Positions 18,406 to 28,357 of a DNA stretch of 49,175 nucleotides are shown here, piece after piece. Below the pieces are notes generated by a model. The model was not told the origin of the DNA. It saw only the letters and a program-made list of their open reading frames with translations, and searched no databases. The position numbers were made by a program, and so were the translations under genes. Position 1 is the stretch's first letter; each line of letters begins with the position of its first letter. The stretch comes from Halopiger djelfimassiliensis (GTDB lineage Archaea; Halobacteriota; Halobacteria; Halobacteriales; Natrialbaceae). The stretch lies in contig NZ_HG315684.1 of NCBI RefSeq assembly GCF_000455365.1, forward strand, positions 148,588 through 197,762, read 5' to 3'.

Positions 18406-18732
18406 CTACTGCTCGGGAACGTCGTAGTCGACGTGCACGTTCGGCGTGCTCGAGGACTCGGGTGCCGGAACGCCGTTCCAGTCGACGACACGGACGTTCG
18501 CCATCTCGCCGGAAAACCGGAACCGCTGGACGCCGACGTCGATCGTTCCTTCGGCGACCTTCTCGGAGACGATCGTCGCCTCGGCGACGGGATCGTCCGC
18601 GACCATCTCGATCTCGCCGTCGACGGCGATTTCGAACTGTGAGGGCACCCCTCGCCCGACGATCGTAATCAGGTTCGGGAGCGTGTCGGTTGTCGTGTCT
18701 GTTCGGCTGCGTACCGGATCATCGCGTGCCAT
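18406..18732 (-). CDS. Conserved-looking small acidic protein, unknown
   Basis: 108 residues, soluble, mostly beta-strand by appearance (LPNLITIVGRGVPSQFEIAVDGEIEM ... VQRFRFSGEMANVRVVDWNGVP). Composition and codon use match native genes, and a TATA-like GCTTATACC on this strand lies about 25-30 bases before the ATG at 18732. I do not recognise the family. It is divergent from ilvD. Confidence 0.65.
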   Translation of the reverse strand: MARDDPVRSRTDTTTDTLPNLITIVGRGVPSQFEIAVDGEIEMVADDPVAEATIVSEKVAEGTIDVGVQRFRFSGEMANVRVVDWNGVPAPESSSTPNVHVDYDVPEQ

Positions 18733-18950
18733 GCATCGATGACCCGAATACCACGGTATAAGCTTTCTTCCTTCCGGAACAGTAGGGTACTGTGAAATTA
18801 AGACCCGGCAAAACGACGCGATTCCTCGCTCGCACGCGTCGGCGAACCACTACCCCCGCCGGCCGCCCGAAGGCGTTCGGTCCACGAGCGGAAGCCGGAA
18901 CGGTCGGCTGAGAAGGGGTGACTTATGGTCTCCCGCCACAAGGTCCGAGC

Positions 18951-20693
18951 ATGAGCAGCGACGAGTTCGAGTACGGCAAAGACGAGCGGCTACAGAGCCG
19001 CGAGGTGACCGAAGGGGCGGAGAAGGCACCCCACCGAGCGATGTTCCGGGCGATGGGGTTCGACGACGAGGACCTCGCCTCGCCGATGATCGGCGTGCCA
19101 AACCCGGCGGCGGACATCACGCCGTGTAACGTTCATCTGGACGACGTCGCCGACGCCGCCATCGAGGGGGCCGACGACGCCGGCGGTATGCCCATCGAGT
19201 TCGGGACGATCACCATCTCGGACGCCATCTCGATGGGGACCGAGGGGATGAAGGCCTCGCTCATCTCGCGTGAGGTCATCGCCGACAGCGTCGAACTCGT
19301 TAGCTTCGGCGAACGGATGGACGGGCTCGTCACCGTCGCCGGCTGTGACAAGAACCTGCCCGGCATGATGATGGCCGCGATCCGGACCGACCTCCCCTCG
19401 GTCTTCCTCTATGGCGGCTCGATCATGCCCGGCGAGCACGAAGGACGGGACGTCACCATCGTTCAGGTCTTCGAGGGCGTCGGCGCGTACGGCACCGGCG
19501 AGATGGACGCCGACGAACTCGACGACCTCGAGCGAAACGCCTGTCCCGGCGCGGGCTCGTGTGGCGGAATGTACACCGCGAACACGATGGCGTCGATCTC
19601 GGAAGCGCTCGGGATGGCTCCGCTGGGCAGTGCATCGCCCCCGGCGGAGGACGAGGAGCGCTACGAGGTCGCGCGGCGGGCCGGCGAACTCGCCGTCGAG
19701 GTCGTCGAGGCGGACCGCCGTCCATCGGACATCCTCTCCCGGAAATCCTTCGAGAACGCGATCGCGCTCCAGACCGCCGTCGGCGGCTCGACCAACGGCG
19801 TGCTCCATCTCCTCGCGCTCGCACGCGAAGCCGACATCGATCTCGAGATCGAGGACTTCGACGACATCTCGAAGCGGACGCCGAAGATCGCCGACCTCCA
19901 GCCGGGCGGCGAGCGCGTGATGAACGACCTCCACGAGGTCGGCGGCGTGCCGATCGTCATCCGTCGCCTGCTTGAGGCCGATCTCTTCCACGGCGACGCG
20001 ATGACCGTGACCGGACGGACGATCGAGGAGGAACTCGCACTGCTCGAAGAGCAGGGACTGCCGGCCGACGACGAGATCGAGGCGGACTTCCTCTATCCCG
20101 TCGACGAACCCAAGGAGGAAGAGGGCGCGATCAAGATCCTCACCGGCAACCTCGCGCCAGACGGCGCGGTGCTCAAGGTTACCGGCGACGACGAGTTCTA
20201 CCACCAGGGACCGGCCCGGGTCTTCGAGAACGAGGAGGACGCCATGGCCTACGTGCAGGAGGGCCACATCGAGAGCGGCGACGTGATCGTCATCCGCAAC
20301 GAAGGACCGAAGGGTGGCCCCGGAATGCGCGAAATGCTCGGCGTCACCGCCGCCGTCGTCGGCGCGGGCCACGAGGACGACGTCGCGCTCATCACCGACG
20401 GGCGGTTCTCCGGGGGCACCCGCGGGCCGATGATCGGCCACGTCGCCCCGGAAGCGTTCGTCGGTGGCCCGATCGGCCTGCTCGAGGACGGCGACGAGAT
20501 CACCGTCGACATTCCCGAACGGACCCTCGAGGTCGACGTCAGCGACGCGGAGTTCGAGACGCGACGCGAGGAGTGGGATCGTCCCGAACCGGCCTACGAG
20601 GGCGGCGTGCTGGCCAAGTTCGGCCGCGACTTCGGCTCCGCGGCACACGGGGCGGTGACCAACCCCGGCGTGAAACGCGACGGAAAACGCTAA
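18951..20693 (+). CDS. ilvD: Dihydroxy-acid dehydratase
   Basis: 580 residues. Third common step of valine, leucine and isoleucine synthesis: dehydrates 2,3-dihydroxy-3-methylvalerate or -isovalerate to the 2-oxo acid, using an iron-sulfur cluster. Cluster Cys lie in TPCNVH (C59), AGCDKNLPG (C132) and [17 protein letters not shown] (C198/C204 region). The C-terminal swivelling domain has [15 protein letters not shown]. Full length. ATG at 18951 is chosen: GACTTATGG at about 18919-18927 is placed as its TATA box, giving a leaderless mRNA. No other ilv genes adjoin. Confidence 0.97.
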   Translation: MSSDEFEYGKDERLQSREVTEGAEKAPHRAMFRAMGFDDEDLASPMIGVPNPAADITPCNVHLDDVADAAIEGADDAGGMPIEFGTITISDAISMGTEGMKASLISREVIADSVELVSFGERMDGLVTVAGCDKNLPGMMMAAIRTDLPSVFLYGGSIMPGEHEGRDVTIVQVFEGVGAYGTGEMDADELDDLERNACPGAGSCGGMYTANTMASISEALGMAPLGSASPPAEDEERYEVARRAGELAVEVVEADRRPSDILSRKSFENAIALQTAVGGSTNGVLHLLALAREADIDLEIEDFDDISKRTPKIADLQPGGERVMNDLHEVGGVPIVIRRLLEADLFHGDAMTVTGRTIEEELALLEEQGLPADDEIEADFLYPVDEPKEEEGAIKILTGNLAPDGAVLKVTGDDEFYHQGPARVFENEEDAMAYVQEGHIESGDVIVIRNEGPKGGPGMREMLGVTAAVVGAGHEDDVALITDGRFSGGTRGPMIGHVAPEAFVGGPIGLLEDGDEITVDIPERTLEVDVSDAEFETRREEWDRPEPAYEGGVLAKFGRDFGSAAHGAVTNPGVKRDGKR

Positions 20694-20767
20694 CCGAACG
20701 AGCGCGACAGCCCCTTCGATTTCCTGCACGAGTCTTTCCCGCCGGTATCACCGAGCTAGAACAACGA

Positions 20768-20923
20768 ATGTGTCACTACTGTCTCGACTGTGGCTGGCGG
20801 CTCAGCACGTCCGACGGCTACACCGATACCGAGGTTTCGGAGCGAGCGATCGATCACTTCGTCGAGACGGGACACACCGTCGAGTCGGTGTGGCTACCGC
20901 CGCCGGTCGTCGCGAACCACTGA
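20768..20923 (+). CDS. Micro zinc-finger protein, 51 residues
   Basis: A small protein with HYCLDCGWRLST at the start and AIDHFVETGHTVESV later: C5, C8, H30 and H36 make a C2H2-like zinc site. Such single-finger microproteins are abundant in haloarchaea, usually without assigned role. It lies 74 bases after ilvD on the same strand. Codon use is native and the Cys/His spacing argues for a real gene. Confidence 0.7.
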   Translation: MCHYCLDCGWRLSTSDGYTDTEVSERAIDHFVETGHTVESVWLPPPVVANH

Positions 20924-20980
20924 CCGACATCGCCCGCGCGTCGCTGCCCGTCGCCCGTGGGATCGCCGCTGTTCCGACGC

Positions 20981-21412
20981 TCACCCGCGGCGCTCGAGCA
21001 CGCGATCGATGATCAGCCGGGTCGACAGGAGTTCGTCCTCGGATTCGGGTTCGCGGGCGCTCGCTCGCTCGACGGCGCAGTCGATCCCGCGGCGCTCGAG
21101 TTCGGCCTCGAGTTCGGCCTCGTCGTGGTGTTGGTCGTGTCCCAGCGCGATCACGTCGGGATCGATCTCCTCGATCGGCACGAAGATATCGGATTCGTGG
21201 CCGAGTATCGCCTCGTCGACGGCCTCGAGCGCGCCGACGACGTCCCGTCGCTGGGTCGCCGGGCAGATGGGTGCCGCCTTGTGATCGACGTTCGTCCGGC
21301 GGGCGACGATGACGTACAGTGTATCGCCCATCGCGGCGGCTTCTTCCAGATAGTGGACGTGGCCGGGATGGAGAATGTCGAACGTCCCCTGTGCGATGAC
21401 GGTTCGTGTCAT
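20981..21412 (-). CDS. ribL: FAD synthase (archaeal RibL type)
   Basis: 143 residues. A nucleotidylyltransferase that makes FAD from FMN and ATP (or CTP). [14 protein letters not shown] carries the HxGH motif (H15, H18), and [10 protein letters not shown] is in the place of the second signature. The Cys-bearing C-terminal part (RGIDCAVE) fits the archaeal type, which is sensitive to redox state. The ATG overlaps the stop of a 48-codon ORF upstream (ATGA). FMN/FAD supply may matter for the flavoproteins elsewhere in the window, but the gene is not linked to them. Confidence 0.9.
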   Translation of the reverse strand: MTRTVIAQGTFDILHPGHVHYLEEAAAMGDTLYVIVARRTNVDHKAAPICPATQRRDVVGALEAVDEAILGHESDIFVPIEEIDPDVIALGHDQHHDEAELEAELERRGIDCAVERASAREPESEDELLSTRLIIDRVLERRG

Positions 21413-21555
21413 GGCGTCGGCTCCTCCGTGCTCGCGTTCGGCGTCGAAAACACCGGTCCGGTCGCGGGCGAACGGTCCGGCCGTCGCCCGACCGAAACCG
21501 TCCGGAGTCCGTCTCGATGCGTCTCGAACGTTCCGTGGGTCGCTGTCGTGGTCAT
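21409..21555 (-). CDS. Small ORF (48 residues) bridged by ATGA overlaps between the JAMM gene and ribL
   Basis: From ATG 21555 to TGA 21409 a 48-codon frame fills the gap between two operon genes. Its ATG overlaps the stop of the JAMM gene (ATGA) and its stop overlaps the ribL ATG (ATGA). The peptide is Thr/Pro/Arg-rich with no Cys or membrane segment (start [16 protein letters not shown]). The double overlap is what a coupled operon gene shows; chance gives such a fit only rarely. Function unknown; it may also simply hand ribosomes from one gene to the next. Confidence 0.55.
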   Translation of the reverse strand: MTTTATHGTFETHRDGLRTVSVGRRPDRSPATGPVFSTPNASTEEPTP

Positions 21556-22049
21556 CCTCGCAACTCCTCGTCGATGTCCGCCTGCGTGAAATCGAAGAAC
21601 TCCTCGGTCTCGGGGAGTTCGACGTCGATGACGTTCAGGGTCGTCGGATCCCCCTGCGAGTCGAAGGCCTTCCAGTCGGTCCGGCGGTACGGCGCGCCGA
21701 TGATGATGTGGACGCTGCCGCGACCGAACGTTTCTAGGTCCGCGCTGCTCGGACTGATCACGCCGTTCGGGTGGGAGTGGACGCTCCCAAGCGCCTTCAC
21801 GTCGTTTGGAATCTGGTTCGTCTTGACCGTCGCGCTGACGCTGTTTGACTCCGTACCCGGGATCACCAGCACGTCCGTGATAACCAGCCCATCCCGGTCG
21901 AGTCCCAGCCGGTCCGCCTCGGTTCCCCGGAGAAACCCCATATACTCGTTGGGATGGGACGCCTCCGAGGACTCGAGGGCGAACTCGAGTGTCTCCTCGG
22001 CGATGCCGAGGATCTCGTTCGAGCGAAACAGCGCGTCGAGCAGCCCCAT
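21552..22049 (-). CDS. JAMM/MPN-domain metalloprotease (desampylase-like)
   Basis: 165 residues. Zinc isopeptidase fold with E35 (HPNEYMGFL) and the JAMM motif [14 protein letters not shown] (H91, H93, S101, D104) complete, so it should be active. Haloarchaeal JAMM proteins release ubiquitin-like SAMP proteins from targets or process their C termini. This one differs from the short HvJAMM1 type in its longer N-terminal helix ([23 protein letters not shown]). It heads the operon JAMM-small ORF-ribL. AACGTTTAGCAA on this strand lies about 30 bases upstream of the ATG. Confidence 0.85.
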   Translation of the reverse strand: MGLLDALFRSNEILGIAEETLEFALESSEASHPNEYMGFLRGTEADRLGLDRDGLVITDVLVIPGTESNSVSATVKTNQIPNDVKALGSVHSHPNGVISPSSADLETFGRGSVHIIIGAPYRRTDWKAFDSQGDPTTLNVIDVELPETEEFFDFTQADIDEELRG

Positions 22050-22282
22050 ATCACGTCCTGCGGGCTTGCGGTTGCTAAACGTTCCGATGGCCGGTTACGG
22101 CCGGTTTCGACGCCCAACGGTTGGTATTCACTAGCAAACTCTTGTCGGAACCGCGGTGTTCGTCGCGTTCGGGACGCCCCCGATCGACCCGCGGGGGTCC
22201 CGTTCCGTACGGGGTGCCAACGGAACCGGCCATCGCTTCTTGACAAGGGTTATACGCGGGCATCTCCAAACGATAGACCAAG

Positions 22283-24187
22283 ATGACACGTGAGTCCGCC
22301 GGGGAACCCGGCGCAGACGACGGGGATTCCGTCGTGTACGATCTCGCTCCCGATTGTACCGCAGAGGATATCGAACAGGACCGGCCGTACCTCGCCGAAA
22401 TCAACGGTATCGTCGATTACGGCGTCTTCGTCGACCTCTCCGACTCCGTCTCCGGTCTCGTTCACGAATCCGTCCTCGAGGGCACCTACGCCGTCGGCGA
22501 CGAACTCGTCGTCGAACTCGAGACCGTCCGCGACAACGGCGACATGGCGTTCGAACCCGTCGACATCGAGGACTACACGCTCGAAAGCGTCTCCCACGAC
22601 TACGCCCTGACCGGCACCGATCGGCTCGAGTCGAACGTCGGCGAGCAGATCCACCTCGAAGGCGAGGTCGTTCAGGTCAAACAGACCGGCGGCCCGACGA
22701 TCTTCCACGTCACCGACGAGTACGGCGTCGTTCCCTGTGCCGCATTCGAGGAGGCCGGGGTCCGCGCCTACCCACAGATCGAGGTCGGCGACGTCGTCCG
22801 CGTGACCGGCACGCCCGAGTACCGCGAGAACACGCTCCAGATCGAAGTCGACGGTCTCTCGACGCTCGAGGGCGAAAACGCCGATGACGCCCGCGAGCGC
22901 CTCGAGACGGCCCTCGAGTCCCGCGCCGAACCCCACGATGTCGACCCGCTGATCGACTGGCCGGCCTTCGAGAAGCTCCGACCCAACCTCAGGGAGGTCG
23001 CGAAACTGCTGCGTCGGACCGTCCTCGAGGGACGGCCCATCCGCGTGCGCCACCACGCCGACGGCGACGGGATGTGCGCCGCCGTCCCCGTCCAGATCGC
23101 CTTAGAGCGGTTTATCGCCGAGGTCCACGAGGATGCCGACGCGCCGCGGCATCTCATCAAGCGACTGCCCGCCAAGGCCCCGTTCTACGAAATGGAGGAC
23201 GCGACCCGGGATCTCAACTTCGCGCTCGAGGATCGCGAGAAGCACGGCCAGCAACTGCCGCTGTTGCTCATGCTCGACAACGGGTCGACGGCCGAGGACG
23301 TTCCGGCCTACGAGACGCTTGCCCACTACGACATCCCGATCGCGGTCGTCGATCACCACCATCCCGACCCCGACGCCGTCGAGGACCTGCTCGACGCCCA
23401 CGTCAATCCCTACCTCCACGACGAGGACTACCGTATCACGACAGGGATGTGCTGTGTGGAACTCGCGCGGATGATCTACCCCGACCTGACGGAGGAACTG
23501 CGCCACGTCCCCGCCGTCGCGGGTCTCTCGGACCGCTCGAAGGCCGACGCCATGGACGACTACCTCGAACTCGCCGCCGACGAGGGGTACGACGAAACCC
23601 GCCTGCAGGACGTCAGCGAAGCGCTCGACTACGCCGCGTTCTGGCTGCGTTACAACCCCGGCGACCAGCTGATTCAGGACCTGCTCCAGATCGACAGCGA
23701 CGACGAGCAGCGCCACCGCGAACTCGTCTCCTTTTTCGCCGAGCGCGCCCGCGAGGAGGTCGACGAACAACTGGCGGCCGCCACGCCACACCTCGAGCAC
23801 GAGGAGTTAGACAACGGCGCTCACCTCTACCGGATCGACGTGGAGAACTACGCTCACCGCTTTACCTATCCCGCGCCGGGCAAGACCACCGGCGAGATCC
23901 ACGACCGCAAGATCGAGGAAACCGGCGATCCGGTCATCACGGTCGGCTACGGTCCCGATTTCGCCGTGTTGCGCTCCGATGGCGTCCGACTCGACATCCC
24001 GCAGATGGTCTCGGAACTCGAGGATGAGGTCCCCGGCGGCGGCGTCTCCGGCGGCGGTCACCTCGTCGTCGGTTCGATCAAGTTCGTCAAGGGCAAACGC
24101 GAGGACGTCATCGAGGCCCTCGTCGAGAAGATGGAGGAAGCCGAGATCGACGAGGCGCTCTCGAGTGCGGCACCGATCGACGACTGA
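22283..24187 (+). CDS. RecJ-like DHH-family nuclease with S1 and OB domains
   Basis: 634 residues. An S1 RNA-binding domain (about 35-85: EINGIVDYGVFVDLSDSVSGLVHES) and a nucleic-acid OB fold (about 115-190) precede a DHH phosphoesterase domain (VRHHADGDGMCAA and AVVDHHHPDPD) and a DHHA1 end with VPGGGVSGGGH. This is the layout of haloarchaeal RecJ/GAN-like single-strand exonucleases used in replication and repair. Substrate (DNA or RNA) cannot be fixed; the S1 domain could suggest RNA. GGGTTATACG at 22246-22255 is a TATA candidate for a leaderless or near-leaderless mRNA starting at ATG 22283. Confidence 0.9.
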   Translation: MTRESAGEPGADDGDSVVYDLAPDCTAEDIEQDRPYLAEINGIVDYGVFVDLSDSVSGLVHESVLEGTYAVGDELVVELETVRDNGDMAFEPVDIEDYTLESVSHDYALTGTDRLESNVGEQIHLEGEVVQVKQTGGPTIFHVTDEYGVVPCAAFEEAGVRAYPQIEVGDVVRVTGTPEYRENTLQIEVDGLSTLEGENADDARERLETALESRAEPHDVDPLIDWPAFEKLRPNLREVAKLLRRTVLEGRPIRVRHHADGDGMCAAVPVQIALERFIAEVHEDADAPRHLIKRLPAKAPFYEMEDATRDLNFALEDREKHGQQLPLLLMLDNGSTAEDVPAYETLAHYDIPIAVVDHHHPDPDAVEDLLDAHVNPYLHDEDYRITTGMCCVELARMIYPDLTEELRHVPAVAGLSDRSKADAMDDYLELAADEGYDETRLQDVSEALDYAAFWLRYNPGDQLIQDLLQIDSDDEQRHRELVSFFAERAREEVDEQLAAATPHLEHEELDNGAHLYRIDVENYAHRFTYPAPGKTTGEIHDRKIEETGDPVITVGYGPDFAVLRSDGVRLDIPQMVSELEDEVPGGGVSGGGHLVVGSIKFVKGKREDVIEALVEKMEEAEIDEALSSAAPIDD

Positions 24188-24389
24188 CCGCTACGGACTC
24201 TTTTCGGGTTTCAGTCGGCTTCGGTACCCGCAAGCAGTCGTTTCGCTACCGTGTCGATGGTCACATCGCTCCCGTCGGGGGAGAACTGCAAATAGCAGGC
24301 GGGAACCGACTCCGAGCGGCGGAAGAAACGGGAGCGACACACGGACCGAGAGATCGTCGAAGCCAACAACGGAGCCGTCTCAGTGCGCG

Positions 24390-24524
24390 CTAGTCGGCAC
24401 CGTGGGCGGGCGTGAACCCGCAGTCGGCGCACGCGAACGATTCGTACCCAAGCGTTCCCGAGCACTCGGGACAGGTGTATTCGAGATCCGATTCGTCGTC
24501 GGCCGGTGATTGACTGATAGCCAT
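24390..24524 (-). CDS. Micro zinc-ribbon protein, 44 residues
   Basis: An acidic leader (MAISQSPADDESDLEY) is followed by CPECSGTLGYESFACADCGF, a four-Cys zinc ribbon (C18, C21, C32, C35), and a short end with TAG stop. A TATA-like GCTTATCC on this strand at about 24548-24556 is 25 bases before the ATG, as for a leaderless gene. The family of haloarchaeal zinc-ribbon microproteins is large and mostly uncharacterised; some affect swarming or biofilm growth. The sequence alone gives no role. Confidence 0.75.
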   Translation of the reverse strand: MAISQSPADDESDLEYTCPECSGTLGYESFACADCGFTPAHGAD

Positions 24525-24650
24525 ACCGCTTCACAGCGTCGAGCGCGGATAAGCGCACCTATTAGGCGACTGTAGTTCTCCATTGGTGCTAGAACACATG
24601 GGAGAAGCGATCGCACACCCGTCGAAAGCGACGCTGGAGCCGGGGTCCAC

Positions 24651-24974
24651 TCAGAACTGGTAGCGGCGTTCGTCGTCCATCGTCGGATACTGGTCCGCGC
24701 CGGTCATCTCCTCGAAGGTCATCCCCGAGAGGTACTCGTCGTAGGTGACGTCGAAACCGGATCGCAGGTGGAAATCGAGGTTCCCCGTCTCCACGCTCGT
24801 CTGAAAGAGCATGTGAATCGCCCGACGGACGAGTTCGTCCGTCTCCTCGGGCTCGAGCGCCGTCTCGAGCAACGCGAGTTCGTTCCGGGTCTCGCGGTCG
24901 AGCGAGACGGTGAGTTCGTCGCCGAAGTCGGCGTACGATTCCTGAATCTCGTCGGTGAGGTCGTCGAGGCTCAT
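24651..24974 (-). CDS. Conserved-looking acidic protein, unknown
   Basis: 107 residues, helical and acidic, starting SLDDLTDEIQESYADFGDELTVSLDRETRNELALLETAL and ending in FEEMTGADQYPTMDDERRYQF. No Cys, no membrane helix. The ATG at 24974 follows a TATA-like GACTATTCG by about 25-30 bases. It may bind a partner through its long helix; no family is recognised. Confidence 0.65.
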   Translation of the reverse strand: MSLDDLTDEIQESYADFGDELTVSLDRETRNELALLETALEPEETDELVRRAIHMLFQTSVETGNLDFHLRSGFDVTYDEYLSGMTFEEMTGADQYPTMDDERRYQF

Positions 24975-25049
24975 GCCCGGATTCAGGGAGGCCCGTCGAA
25001 TAGTCCTTTCGTGGTCGTTCGACCGGCGGGCCGAACCGGCCGGTTCGGC

Positions 25050-25796
25050 TCAGGGGTTTGCCGCGTGTCCGAGCCGTCGCGTCACCGCCTCGTGAACGCG
25101 CTCGAGGACGACCGGGTCATCGCTCGGGCGGCCGACGCTGACGGCGTCGGCACCGTACTCGACGTACTCCCGGACGGTTTCGTCGTCGCGGACGCCGTTG
25201 TTGGCGATCACGAACAGGGTCGTCGCGTCGACGACATCGGCGACCGCCGACTCGGAGTCCATCGCGTCGACGTGAACGAACGACGCGCCGGCGGCCTCGA
25301 GCGTGCGAGCGAGGGCGGGCAGGTCGACGCCGGGAACCTCGGCGCGAACTTTCACGCCGACGGTGGCTCCGGTGTCGGCCGCCCGCTCGACGTACCGGCG
25401 GAGCCGGTCGTCGTCCTGCAAGAGGGTCTCGCCGCAGCCGACCGCACACAGTTCGTCCTGTCGGCAGTGGGCGTTGATCTCGAGCAGGGCGTCGTGGTCG
25501 CGACAGACGCGCGCTGCCGTTTCGACCGGCTCGACGGTCGCGCTGCGGACGTTAACCGCCGGCCGGAGGGGGGCGGCCGCGAGCGCGGCGAGTTGGCGAT
25601 CGATAAACGCGATCGGGTCGGCCGGCAGGAACTCGGTGCGTTCGCGTTCGACGAGTTCTCGTGCGGCCGCTCGCGCGTCCTCGTCGATGGCGATTCCGCC
25701 GAGGAACGCGGCGCCCGCGTACGTAGAGCCGGCACGAGCCCAGTCGGCGTCGGCCTCGCCGCTGAGACTCGCGAGCGCGAGCGGAGGGGTAAACAT
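25050..25796 (-). CDS. DUS-like TIM-barrel flavoprotein (tRNA-dihydrouridine synthase superfamily)
   Basis: 248 residues. RPAVNVRSATVEPVE, LLEINAHCRQDELCAVGCGETLLQD, VGVKVRAEVPGVD and the C-terminal DAVSVGRPSDDP phosphate-binding loop follow the strand order of FMN-dependent dihydrouridine synthases. This is the short branch that in euryarchaea sits beside cofD. The Cys-rich stretch CRQDELCAVGC is in the place of the catalytic Cys. Whether it acts on tRNA is not known. The ATG at 25796 is 2 bases past the cofD stop, so the two are co-transcribed. Confidence 0.7.
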   Translation of the reverse strand: MFTPPLALASLSGEADADWARAGSTYAGAAFLGGIAIDEDARAAARELVERERTEFLPADPIAFIDRQLAALAAAPLRPAVNVRSATVEPVETAARVCRDHDALLEINAHCRQDELCAVGCGETLLQDDDRLRRYVERAADTGATVGVKVRAEVPGVDLPALARTLEAAGASFVHVDAMDSESAVADVVDATTLFVIANNGVRDDETVREYVEYGADAVSVGRPSDDPVVLERVHEAVTRRLGHAANP

Positions 25797-25798
25797 GG

Positions 25799-26791
25799 TC
25801 AGCTGACGATGGTGACCGCTTCGTCGATCGCGCGGATCACCCGTTTGGCATCCGCGGGTGAGTCGATCTTGATGTCGGTCTGGATGGTCGGTCGATCGAA
25901 CTCGACGTCGTCGTTCTCGTCGACGATGTAGGCGTCCGCGAACGGGTAGGCGGTCGCCAGCCCCGCGGTGCTCGGATCCGCGTTGACGGCCTCCATCAGG
26001 TCTTCGGCCGGGCCGGAGAAGGCTTCGTCGCCGAGAAACGGCGAGACCGCGACGACCGTCGTCTGGGCGAGCGCGTCGGCGACGCCCGGAAGCGCAAGCA
26101 TCGGCCCGATGCTCGTAACGGGGTTCGACGGCCCGATGACGACGGTGTCCTCGAGCGCCTCGAGGACGCCGGGTGCGGGCTCGGCCGACGACGAGCCGCG
26201 GAACTCGACGTTCTCGACGTCGGGTTCGCCGCGGTGGCCGACCCAGTACTCCTGAAAGTGCATCATTCCGTCGTCGGTGTGGACGAGACTGGCGACGGGG
26301 TCGTCGCTCATCGGGAGGAGATCGACGGAGAGTCCGAACGCGTCGGCGAGCCGCTGGGTCACCTCGCTTAGCGTGTACCCCTGATCGAGCAGGCTGGTTC
26401 GCGTGATGTGGACGGCCCGGTCACGGTCGCCGATCGTCATGAACTCGGCGACGCCGGAGAACCGACGCCAGTCGGCGAGGTCCCGGCCTGCGGTCTGTCT
26501 CTCCTCGGGGAGATACTTCGGCCCCTCGGGGAGTCCAGCGGCCGACGCGATGTCCGAAAGCGCCGCGTTCGTCCGGTGGGTATCCCCGTCGATTCCCCAC
26601 CACGTCTCGCGGTCGAGGACACCTCCGCCCTGGAACAACAGGGTATCGACGTCCGGCGAAACGAACAGCCCGCCGAGTTCGATGTCGTCGCCGGTGTTGG
26701 CGACGATCGTTGTCTCCTCCGGCGAGAACGCGGCCCCAGCGCCGTCTAACAGCTTCGGCGTTCCGGTGCCACCGGAGAGGAAGGTTACCAT
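25799..26791 (-). CDS. cofD: 2-phospho-L-lactate transferase (coenzyme F420 synthesis)
   Basis: 330 residues. Transfers the phospholactyl (or phosphoenolpyruvyl) group from its guanylyl carrier to the deazaflavin Fo, making F420-0. The N terminus [16 protein letters not shown] is the nucleotide-carrier binding signature, and [21 protein letters not shown] and VAVSPFLG are family blocks. The ATG at 26791 puts this signature at residue 2; the open frame runs further upstream without support. First gene of a two-gene operon with the DUS-like protein. Confidence 0.95.
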   Translation of the reverse strand: MVTFLSGGTGTPKLLDGAGAAFSPEETTIVANTGDDIELGGLFVSPDVDTLLFQGGGVLDRETWWGIDGDTHRTNAALSDIASAAGLPEGPKYLPEERQTAGRDLADWRRFSGVAEFMTIGDRDRAVHITRTSLLDQGYTLSEVTQRLADAFGLSVDLLPMSDDPVASLVHTDDGMMHFQEYWVGHRGEPDVENVEFRGSSSAEPAPGVLEALEDTVVIGPSNPVTSIGPMLALPGVADALAQTTVVAVSPFLGDEAFSGPAEDLMEAVNADPSTAGLATAYPFADAYIVDENDDVEFDRPTIQTDIKIDSPADAKRVIRAIDEAVTIVS

Positions 26792-26866
26792 ACTCGACAC
26801 TCTCGCCCGAGGATACTTAATCACTTGTGGCCAGCCGCGGCCCAACGACCGGCTCCCGGCGACCGA

Positions 26867-28357
26867 TCAGTCGTCGGCACCGACGCTCTCGCCCGAAACC
26901 GCACCGGACCGGCCGTCGAGATCCGGATCGGCCCAGGTTCCCCATCGGAACCACGCGTAGGCGATACAGCCGCCGATGAGGGTCGAGATCGTAAACGAGA
27001 GCCAGATCCCGGTCGAGCCCATGACGGACGATCCGACCCACGCGAGGGGAAACCGGATCACGCCGAGCGTGAGCACGGAGATCGCCGCCGCGATGAGCGT
27101 CTTGCCGGCCCCGCGGAAGCCGCCGCTGTAGGCACGCACAACGCCCATGAACCCGAACGTGAGGGCGGTAAACCGGAGGAACGTCGCCCCTTCGGCGACG
27201 ACAGCGGGATCGGACGTGAACACGGAGACGATCGGGTCCGCAACGGCGAATACGATCACTCCGAGCCCCGTGAGGGCCACGAACAACACCTTGGCACCGA
27301 AGTGGTTCGTCCGCTCGGCGCGATCGAGGTTGCCGGCCCCGATGTTCTGGCCGGTCATCGTCTCGATCCCCTGTGAAAACGCGATCGCGGGGAGGAAGAT
27401 GACCGAGAACACCCGGGTCCCGATGCCGAACGCCGCGACGACCGTGTCGGGAAACGACGCGATGATGACCAACAACAGATTGATCGAAAGCGCCCGCGCG
27501 GTCCCCTCTATCGAGGCCGGCGTCCCGATGTCGACGAACCGTCTGGCGTACTCGAGGTCCGGGCGCAGCTGCTCGAGGCGGATCCGGACGCCGTGGGTGC
27601 CACGGAACATGATCGCGAGGCCGACCGCGAACGCGAGCGTTCGCGAAAAGACCGTCGCGATGGCGGCCCCTGCAACGCCGGATCCGGCGTACCCCGTGGA
27701 GGCCAACAGCTCGGCTTCCAGTCCGCCAAGTCCCAGATAGCCGAACAGCGGGTTGTTCTCGAACCCGAAGATGAGAAACGGGTCGAGGACGATGTTGAGC
27801 ACGACCGACCCGAACATCACGAGCATCGGCGTGACGGTGTCGCCGTAGCCCCGCATGAGCGCGAGAAAGACGAGGAAGCCGAAGACGGCGACCAGTCCGA
27901 GCGAGTACACTTCCATGTAGGCAGTGACAAGCGGCGCGACGTCGTCGGACGTCCCGAGTACGGCCAGTACGTCCTCGATGAACAGGTAGCCGATGCCTCC
28001 GAGGACGACCGACGCGATGATCGAGTACGTGACCGTCTGCGAGGCGGCGTACTCGGCCTCCCGGTCGTTCCCGGCACCGGTGTGCTGGGCGACGAGGACG
28101 CTCCCGGCGACCGAGACGCCGAGCGCGAGCGCGATGAGGAAAAACACCATCGGGAACGCGAAACTGATCGCCGCGAGCGCGGTCGTACTGTGCTGGCCGA
28201 GCCAGAACGTGTCCGCGAGGTTGTAGGCGACCTGCAGGAGGTTCGTGATGATAAGCGGTATCGAAAGGTACACGAGCGGTTTCGCGATGCCGCCCGTGGT
28301 GAGATCGAGCTCCTCCGGCGAGACGAAGATCGTCTCGAGGTGTTCGCGAACGTTCAC
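26867..28357 (-). CDS. MATE-family efflux transporter
   Basis: 496 residues with about twelve membrane helices in two similar halves (LVYLSIPLIITNLLQVAYNLADTFWLG; VDIGTPASIEGTARALSINLLL). MATE proteins expel cationic drugs and metabolites using a sodium or proton gradient. GTG at 28357 overlaps the stop of the TetR gene (GTGA), so both come from one mRNA and the transporter is controlled by that repressor. Substrate unknown. Confidence 0.92.
   Translation of the reverse strand: MNVREHLETIFVSPEELDLTTGGIAKPLVYLSIPLIITNLLQVAYNLADTFWLGQHSTTALAAISFAFPMVFFLIALALGVSVAGSVLVAQHTGAGNDREAEYAASQTVTYSIIASVVLGGIGYLFIEDVLAVLGTSDDVAPLVTAYMEVYSLGLVAVFGFLVFLALMRGYGDTVTPMLVMFGSVVLNIVLDPFLIFGFENNPLFGYLGLGGLEAELLASTGYAGSGVAGAAIATVFSRTLAFAVGLAIMFRGTHGVRIRLEQLRPDLEYARRFVDIGTPASIEGTARALSINLLLVIIASFPDTVVAAFGIGTRVFSVIFLPAIAFSQGIETMTGQNIGAGNLDRAERTNHFGAKVLFVALTGLGVIVFAVADPIVSVFTSDPAVVAEGATFLRFTALTFGFMGVVRAYSGGFRGAGKTLIAAAISVLTLGVIRFPLAWVGSSVMGSTGIWLSFTISTLIGGCIAYAWFRWGTWADPDLDGRSGAVSGESVGADD

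Noticed and set aside
18990-20729. A 579-codon open frame antisense to ilvD
   Set aside because: Antisense shadow of a well-conserved enzyme gene.
25050-26791. A complete F420 gene cluster
   Set aside because: Only cofD is present; cofC, cofE and cofGH are not in the window.
26825-27376. Forward frames across the MATE gene
   Set aside because: Highly charged shadow frames; the reverse-strand transporter has the expected helices.
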